Shown here in pieces: positions 34,078-38,990 of a stretch of DNA of 38,990 bases (within the stretch, counting starts at the first letter, position 1; the number at the start of each line of letters is the position of its first letter). Under the pieces are notes generated by a model. It was given only the letters and a program-made list of their open reading frames with translations, did no database searches and was not told where the DNA came from. The translations under genes were made by a program, and so were the position numbers. The stretch comes from Treponema sp. (GTDB lineage Bacteria; Spirochaetota; Spirochaetia; Treponematales; Breznakiellaceae): contig WQUW01000010.1 in NCBI GenBank assembly GCA_009781915.1, positions 1-38,990 of the forward strand, written 5' to 3'.

Positions 34078-34123
34078 CGCTCCAGCTTGCGGTACACGCC
34101 GCCGAAGCGCACCCGTAGTATCA

Positions 34124-34153
34124 TTGCGCTGGGCCTGCCTTTCCTGCTATACT
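34124..34153 (+). promoter_or_regulatory. Promoter of the AAA ATPase gene
   Basis: TTGCGC (34124-34129), an 18-base spacer and TATACT (34148-34153) give a start near 34160, just at the GGAGGGG ribosome binding site of the gene. Confidence 0.5.
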
Positions 34154-34171
34154 TAAAGCGGAGGGGCTAGT

Positions 34172-35932
34172 GTGTCCAAATATATAGCAAAAAATTCTGA
34201 CCTTATCAGAAATTGGCCGGACTGGGTTCGTGAGTTTGCGGTTAAGTACGGTTCCAAAACGGCAAACCTGTATGTTGTGCATGGGAACATCCGGGACCTT
34301 CTTCCCAAGGAAACCGAAGAAGGGGAATTTACTTTCGCCGAAATAAACCAATACATCGCCGAAAAGATTTTCGGCAATGAGGATATTATCGCCTACTACG
34401 ACCGTTCCAACGGCGTTTCGTTTTGCACCGACGCTATGGAAGGGGAATACGAGGCCGTTCTGTCAAAGCGCTTTCCCGGCACCGCCAAGGACGATTTTAT
34501 TTCCAACGACCCGGAAAAAAGCTTTTACTACCTCGAAAAATACTTTCTTATGCGCATCCCCAAAGATCGCAGAACCTCCTCTCCGCGCACGGTGCTGATT
34601 ATAGACTACGCCGAATATATCATTCCGGGGGGGGATTTACTGCGCTTTTCCGATGTAGACCGCTACTGCCTTGTTACGCTGAACCGCTGGGCCAACAACC
34701 CGGAATTTACCGAAGGCGATGTTTCCGTCATCCTTCTTACCGAAAACCTTGCCGATGTCTCCCCCCGCCTTGTCGGTTCTTCCTCTACCGTAACGATAGG
34801 CGTTCCGTTCCCCAACGAGTCCGTGCGGGCCAGCTTTCTCCATTCCAGAGAGCGGGAGGGCCTGTTGATGCTGGACCGGGGGCTTACGCCGGAGCGGGTC
34901 GCGTCGGTAACCAGCGGCCTTAACCTTATGAACCTTGACCGGCTGATTCTGGAGCGCCACGAGGAGAACAAGGCCCTTACAATGGAGTATTTGAGCCGGA
35001 AGAAAAAGGAACTTATCGAGCAGGAGGCCGTGGGGCTTTTGGAGTTCATGGAAACCCAGTACACGCTGGACGCCGTATCGGGCCATGATTTTGTCAAGCG
35101 GCAGCTACGAAACCACGCCAAGGCCATTAAGCGGGGACAGCCGGAAGTAGTGCCGATGGGCTACCTTATCGCCGGGCCTGTGGGAACGGGAAAGAGTTTT
35201 ATGGTTAGCGCCTTTGCCGGGGAAATCGGCATTCCTATGGTTACGTTCCGCAACTTCCGTTCCAAATGGCAGGGCGAGTCGGAATCGAATCTGGAAAAGG
35301 TGCTTAACATTCTTAGGTCTATGGCTCCGGTGGCGGTCATGATCGACGAGGCCGACGCTTTTTTGGGCGACCGGGATCAGGACGGCGATTCGGGAACGTC
35401 GAACCGGGTATTCGCCCAGATAGCGAGTTTTATGGGCGACACCTCGTACCGGGGGAAGATCATCTGGTTTCTTATTACCTGCCGTCCCGACCTTTTGCCC
35501 ATCGACTTAAAGCGTCAGGGCCGGGCGGAGGAACACTTTGCCCTGTTCTACCCGGAAACCATCGCCGAAAAAACGGCCCTTTTTACGACCTTGGTGAAAA
35601 AGCTCAAATTCGGGGTTCACACCTTCCCGGTTCCCGACCTTTTTAAGAGGTACGAGCACGAAGTCTCCGGGGCAGAGATTGAGTCCATGCTTATCCGGGC
35701 GATGCAGAGGGCGGTTATGGAAGGCCGCACGATGATCTCGAAAAAGGATATGGAAGAGGTGATGGAGGATTTTATCCCTCCCGTGTATCCCCACGCCATA
35801 CGCCTGCAGAACCTCGTCGCCGCCGTGGAATGTACCTCGAAAAAAATGGTTCCCCGGCGTTTTCAGCTTGACAACACCAGAATGGTGCAGGAAATACAGG
35901 AACTTAAGACGCTTCTGGGCGAGCGTAAGTAG
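34172..35932 (+). CDS. Two-part AAA ATPase
   Basis: The protein (586 aa) has a C-terminal AAA domain with Walker A GPVGTGKS (about 333-340), WQGESESNLEKVL, Walker B AVMIDEADAF (about 390) and candidate arginine fingers in LKRQGRAEEHF, close to FtsH/p97-type classical AAA proteins. The first 270 residues look like a second, degenerate ATPase domain (LYVVHGNIRDLLP and RTVLIIDYAEYIIPGG, without a P-loop), an architecture reminiscent of Ycf46-like proteins. It has no membrane helix or protease domain. The start is a GTG with GGAGGGG 5 bases upstream. Its 3' end overlaps the convergent HD gene by 29 bases. Function unknown; likely a remodelling ATPase. Confidence 0.85.
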   Translation: MSKYIAKNSDLIRNWPDWVREFAVKYGSKTANLYVVHGNIRDLLPKETEEGEFTFAEINQYIAEKIFGNEDIIAYYDRSNGVSFCTDAMEGEYEAVLSKRFPGTAKDDFISNDPEKSFYYLEKYFLMRIPKDRRTSSPRTVLIIDYAEYIIPGGDLLRFSDVDRYCLVTLNRWANNPEFTEGDVSVILLTENLADVSPRLVGSSSTVTIGVPFPNESVRASFLHSREREGLLMLDRGLTPERVASVTSGLNLMNLDRLILERHEENKALTMEYLSRKKKELIEQEAVGLLEFMETQYTLDAVSGHDFVKRQLRNHAKAIKRGQPEVVPMGYLIAGPVGTGKSFMVSAFAGEIGIPMVTFRNFRSKWQGESESNLEKVLNILRSMAPVAVMIDEADAFLGDRDQDGDSGTSNRVFAQIASFMGDTSYRGKIIWFLITCRPDLLPIDLKRQGRAEEHFALFYPETIAEKTALFTTLVKKLKFGVHTFPVPDLFKRYEHEVSGAEIESMLIRAMQRAVMEGRTMISKKDMEEVMEDFIPPVYPHAIRLQNLVAAVECTSKKMVPRRFQLDNTRMVQEIQELKTLLGERK

Positions 35933-36515
35933 CCATAAACGAGGCAATCTCCGCCTCGCAAGAGCGCATGGCAAGAATTGTCTGTTCAATAAGCTTGTCC
36001 AGTTCCCATCCCAGTTCCGCCGCTCCTTTTTCTATAACCTCACGGTTACAGCCCGCGGCGAAGCTTGGGGTTTTAAACTTTTTCTTTACGGATTTAAGTT
36101 CCATGTCCATAACGCTTTTCGAAGGCCGTATAATTGCCGCCGCCCAGATAAGCCCTGTTAGTTCATCCGCCGCGAACAACACTTTTTCCATAAGGTGTTC
36201 CGGCTTTTCGCCGGCGGCGGTAAGGCCCCAGCCGTGGCAGCACACGGCGTAAACCAGCTCGCTGCCCGCTCCGGCTTCTTCCAGTAACTGCCGGGCCTTG
36301 ACGCAGTGCTCCGCCGGATACCGCTCGAAATCAATGTCGTGAAGAAGACCCACGATGCCCCAGAAGCCGGCATCTTCCCCAAAGCCCAGCTCATGGGCGT
36401 ACCACTTCATTACGCCCTCTACGGTTAGCGCGTGCTGGATGTGGAAAGGGTCTTTGTTGTACTGCCTGAAAAGGTTCCACGCTTCTTCTCTGGTCATAGA
36501 TGCTTGTAACGCCAT
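35904..36515 (-). CDS. HD-domain hydrolase
   Basis: A 203-aa HD-superfamily protein. The metal ligands are visible as HIQHALTVEGVM (first His), GLLHDIDFERYP (His-Asp), CHGWG (third His) and FAADELTGL (final Asp). Small stand-alone HD proteins are phosphohydrolases, usually on nucleotides. The region around PAEHCVKARQLLEEAG is typical of HDIG-type members predicted to act on small phosphates. The start at ATG 36515 coincides with the predicted transcription start of the promoter at 36521-36549, and AAGG is too close to serve as a ribosome binding site. The gene is convergent with and overlaps the AAA ATPase gene. Confidence 0.85.
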   Translation of the reverse strand: MALQASMTREEAWNLFRQYNKDPFHIQHALTVEGVMKWYAHELGFGEDAGFWGIVGLLHDIDFERYPAEHCVKARQLLEEAGAGSELVYAVCCHGWGLTAAGEKPEHLMEKVLFAADELTGLIWAAAIIRPSKSVMDMELKSVKKKFKTPSFAAGCNREVIEKGAAELGWELDKLIEQTILAMRSCEAEIASFMATYARPEAS

Positions 36516-36520
36516 GCCTT

Positions 36521-36571
36521 ATGGTAGCGGGAAAAAGCGGCATTGACAAGCGGCGGCGGCGGCGTTAGGAT
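36521..36571. promoter_or_regulatory. Divergent promoters with a shared -35 region
   Basis: On the plus strand TTGACA (36543-36548), a 17-base spacer and TAGGAT (36566-36571) drive the flavin reductase gene. On the minus strand TTGTCA (36549-36544), a 17-base spacer and TACCAT (36526-36521) drive the HD gene. The two -35 boxes overlap by 5 bases, so the polymerases compete. The plus spacer consists almost wholly of CGG repeats. Confidence 0.65.
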
Positions 36572-36619
36572 AAACCCATGGCAGTATGCCAACCAGCCAA
36601 AGGAAAGGAGATACATAAC

Positions 36620-38563
36620 ATGAAAAGAATGTGGAAGTTTTTGGCAGCGGCGCTTACCCTTGTAGCGGCGCTTGGGTTTACCGCTAGTTGCGCGACAATG
36701 GGCCGGGGGGTCAGTTTTACCCCGGGAACGTACCGGGCCACCGCTCTGGGCTACATCGATCCCATCACTGTTGAAGTCGAAGTGTCGGCGAACCGGATCG
36801 AGCGTGTGGAAGTTGTCCAGCACAACGAGACCGCCGGGCTTGCCTACCCGGCGCTTTTCGGCGTTCCGGCTCAAATTGTCCAGCACCAGACCCTGAATGT
36901 CGATGTGGTTGTGGGCGCTACCGTAACAAGATTCGCCATCTTGGCGGCTGTCAGGGACGCTGTTGCTCAGGCCGGAGCCAATCCGGACGATCTTATGGCC
37001 CCAGTTCGCCGCCCGCGCGCGAGAGCCGTTACCAGAAACGTTGACGTTGTGGTAGTCGGCGGCGGCGGGGCGGGCATCGCGGCGGCGATAACGGCGCTTC
37101 AGGAAGGGGCCACAAGCGTAATTCTTGTGGAAAGAACCACGGCCCTTGGCGGCAACACCCTTGCCGCCGGCGCCGGCTTCGCCGCGTGGAACGCCGTTGT
37201 GCCCGAGTGGCTCGCCAGACAGCAATCCGTGCCCGGTCAGGAAGCGACGTTAAGGAGCTTTCTTGCCATGAATCCCGCTACGTTCTCGCCCGGCTTCCGC
37301 GAGGCCCTGATTACCCTTCAAGGGCAGATACAGACCTACCTTGCCGGGAACACCGCCATGCAGTTCGATTCCGTTGAGTTCCACATGGTGCAAACCTACG
37401 TGGGCAGCATACGGACAGACCTTGAAGGCAACAGGGTGTACAGCGTGTATGACTTCGTGCGTATCATGGCGGAAGGCTCTGCTCCCGCCGTGCATTGGGT
37501 GCAGAGCGTGGGCGGGCGCTTCGGGCAAACCGTGAGAGGCCAGCCTCAGCACGCGCTGGCCGAGCCTGTCGGTTCCATGTGGCGGCGGGGCATGGGCCCG
37601 GAGGAACACAACTACACTTCGTGGTTTGACCCGTTGGGAGCGACATTCAGAAGACTTGGCGGCGAGATTATGTTCAGCACCCATGCCAACAGCCTGATTA
37701 TCCAGGGCGGCGAAGTCAGGGGCATCAACGCCACCAATCTGGTTACCCGGGCCTCCGTAACAATCCGGGCGCGCAGCGTTGTTCTTGCCACAGGAGGGTT
37801 TGCGGCGAACCGCCAGATGATCGCCGAGTTCAACAATTTCTGGGAGAACTTTGACCCCGGTGTCGGCACAACCAACGTGAACTCGGCGCAGGGCGATGGC
37901 ATCCGCATGGCCCAGGCGGCGGGAGCCGGAGTTACCCAAATGGGCATTGCCCAGCTTATGCCTATCGGGTTTATTGGAACCGGGGCGCTGGCTACCGGCC
38001 ACGGCAACAATGTTATGTATGTTGGCCCGGACGGGCGGCGCTTTGTGAACGAGACGTCCGAACGGGACACGCTTGTCAACGCGGCGTTCAGCGTTGGGGG
38101 AGTTTTCTTTGAGATCAGGCGGCAGCAGGATCAGGTACATAACCAGTTGCGGTTTGTCGGCGATGGAAGCGGCAGAGTGTTTGCCGCCAACACCCTGCAG
38201 GATCTTGCCGCCCAGATTGGCGTTCCCCCCGCCGCCCTTGCGGATGAAGTGGCGCGGTTTAACGTAATGGCGACGAACCTGCACGACCCTGATTTTGGCA
38301 GAACCGTGTTTCACAACACCATCACCGGCCCTTACATGGTTCGCGTCCTTACGCCCTCGACCCACTACACAAACGGCGGGCTTACGACGAACCTGAACGC
38401 CCAAGTGCTTGACGCTGGCGGCAACGTCATTCCCAACCTCTGGGCCGCTGGCGAGATTATGGGCGGCATCCACGGCGGTAACCGGCTTGGCGGCAACGCG
38501 GTCGCCGAAGCGTTTGTTTTCGGCAGGATTGCCGGAAGCGGAGCCGCGGCGAATGTAAGATAA
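36620..38563 (+). CDS. Extracytoplasmic FMN/FAD reductase lipoprotein (fumarate reductase-like)
   Basis: The 647-aa protein has a lipobox (FTASC-ATM). An FMN-bind domain (about 30-115) with a flavinylation-like site at DVVVGAT (Thr101) follows, then a flavocytochrome c/FAD_binding_2 domain starting at VDVVVVGGGGAGIAAAI (about 143). The C-terminal active-site region shows STHYTNGGL and GEIMGGIHGGNRLGGNA. Enzymes of this plan (fumarate, urocanate and related reductases) use covalent FMN to pass electrons to FAD and reduce a double bond outside the cytoplasm, often as anaerobic respiration. No cytochrome domain is present. The acceptor is not clear. ATG 36620 is chosen; AAGGAG lies upstream. Confidence 0.88.
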   Translation: MKRMWKFLAAALTLVAALGFTASCATMGRGVSFTPGTYRATALGYIDPITVEVEVSANRIERVEVVQHNETAGLAYPALFGVPAQIVQHQTLNVDVVVGATVTRFAILAAVRDAVAQAGANPDDLMAPVRRPRARAVTRNVDVVVVGGGGAGIAAAITALQEGATSVILVERTTALGGNTLAAGAGFAAWNAVVPEWLARQQSVPGQEATLRSFLAMNPATFSPGFREALITLQGQIQTYLAGNTAMQFDSVEFHMVQTYVGSIRTDLEGNRVYSVYDFVRIMAEGSAPAVHWVQSVGGRFGQTVRGQPQHALAEPVGSMWRRGMGPEEHNYTSWFDPLGATFRRLGGEIMFSTHANSLIIQGGEVRGINATNLVTRASVTIRARSVVLATGGFAANRQMIAEFNNFWENFDPGVGTTNVNSAQGDGIRMAQAAGAGVTQMGIAQLMPIGFIGTGALATGHGNNVMYVGPDGRRFVNETSERDTLVNAAFSVGGVFFEIRRQQDQVHNQLRFVGDGSGRVFAANTLQDLAAQIGVPPAALADEVARFNVMATNLHDPDFGRTVFHNTITGPYMVRVLTPSTHYTNGGLTTNLNAQVLDAGGNVIPNLWAAGEIMGGIHGGNRLGGNAVAEAFVFGRIAGSGAAANVR

Positions 38564-38581
38564 GTGCTTTAAGAGAAGGCC

Positions 38582-38635
38582 GCTCATTGATTGGGCGGCC
38601 GTCCCCCCCGCCGCGCCCCCGGATGGGGGGACGGC
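38582..38635. terminator. Strong GC hairpins between convergent genes
   Basis: GCCGTCCCCCC (38598-38608) and GGGGGGACGGC (38625-38635) form an 11-bp perfect stem; a smaller CGCTCATTGATTGGGCG-type hairpin precedes it. They lie between the convergent flavin reductase gene and the edge gene and probably separate the two transcripts, though no T run follows. Confidence 0.5.
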
Positions 38636-38665
38636 GGCAAGGCGGCGCAGCGTGTCCTTATGTGA

Positions 38666-38989
38666 TTACCACCAGAAAGGAGGGCCACCGGTGAGGGAGC
38701 CAACGCCGTTGGTAAAAGTAACGGTTCCTCCAATACCGACAGCTTCGAGCCAATCGGGAGCGGGGCCATAGCCTTCTACATAATCAGCAACAGCATCCAT
38801 CTCACCTTCGCCAAGAGAGGTTCGACCCGAAAAAACAATTGTCATACCAATAAGAAATTCGCCGGATGTATTAAAGTCGCGCAAATTAAAAGTATAGTCA
38901 TCCACATCTTCGACACTCCAGACATTGAGCGTAACGCTTCCATCTGCGACTATCCCACCGGTAAAAATACCCTGACCGCTGACACTTTG
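38666..38989 (-). CDS. Hypothetical protein, C-terminal part (runs off right edge)
   Basis: The frame is open from the window edge to a stop at 38666 and gives 107 C-terminal residues, including GSVTLNVWSVEDVDDYTFNL and ending in GPPFWW. The Gly, Thr and aromatic-rich beta-strand pattern recalls the lipoprotein at 31118-31879, but I see no clear homology. The N-terminus is outside the window, so signal and length are unknown. Confidence 0.6.
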   Translation of the reverse strand, partial: QSVSGQGIFTGGIVADGSVTLNVWSVEDVDDYTFNLRDFNTSGEFLIGMTIVFSGRTSLGEGEMDAVADYVEGYGPAPDWLEAVGIGGTVTFTNGVGSLTGGPPFWW

Positions 38990-38990
38990 G

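Noticed and set aside
37250-38587. A 445-codon open frame on the minus strand across the flavin reductase gene.
   Set aside because: It is the antisense shadow of a well-supported gene with strong GC bias and has no domain, start signal or sensible protein composition.

Overview
The window looks like chromosomal DNA of a Treponema-type spirochete, probably a gut or termite-gut relative. The evidence is the collar gene flbB followed by fliK-flgD-flgE-flbD-motA-motB-fliL, many lipoproteins with short spirochetal lipoboxes (LAC, GAC, VAC, ASC), a lipoprotein of the MKNTFRFLGI type, and a conserved spirochetal PilZ protein. Most genes have clear GGAGG-type ribosome binding sites. GTG and TTG starts are common.

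Left third (1-8.9 kb): a sigma-54-controlled catabolic island. A PrpR-type activator (5949-7841) lies between two textbook -24/-12 promoters. One drives, leftward, a COG4091-like oxidoreductase, the tripartite transporter tctC-tctB-tctA and a zinc-type dehydrogenase, closed by a terminator. The other drives a pdxA2-like gene rightward. A second, truncated dehydrogenase lies at the left edge. The set suggests import and oxidation of a small hydroxy- or sugar acid. The substrate is unknown.

8.9-16.8 kb: gpsA; a leftward GntP-type permease, cupin and acylating aldehyde dehydrogenase operon behind a perfect palindrome; an orphan oligopeptide-type binding lipoprotein; an unrecognised 463-residue protein; and tRNA-Leu(CAA) with its own promoter.

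17.0-23.9 kb: a Lol/MacB-like ABC operon (ATPase, two FtsX-type permeases, a LolA-like carrier, a predicted outer-membrane protein), followed by a DUF1576 membrane protein. 24.0-30.5 kb: the flagellar operon. Its FlgE contains no cysteine and has Ser where spirochetal hook proteins carry the Cys used for the lysinoalanine cross-link.

30.5-32.2 kb: two copies, in opposite orientation, of a roughly 190-bp palindromic element with 29-32-bp perfect inner arms. They flank one lipoprotein gene with a structured leader. This is the most unusual part of the window. 32.2-39 kb: an exported hypothetical protein, the PilZ protein, a two-part AAA ATPase, an HD-domain protein, an extracytoplasmic FMN/FAD reductase lipoprotein, and an edge-truncated gene. 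Several genes (COG4091-like, gpsA, the 463-residue protein, the 32.2-kb exported protein, the HD protein) have predicted transcription starts at or within a few bases of the start codon and no good ribosome binding site, which suggests leaderless mRNAs.
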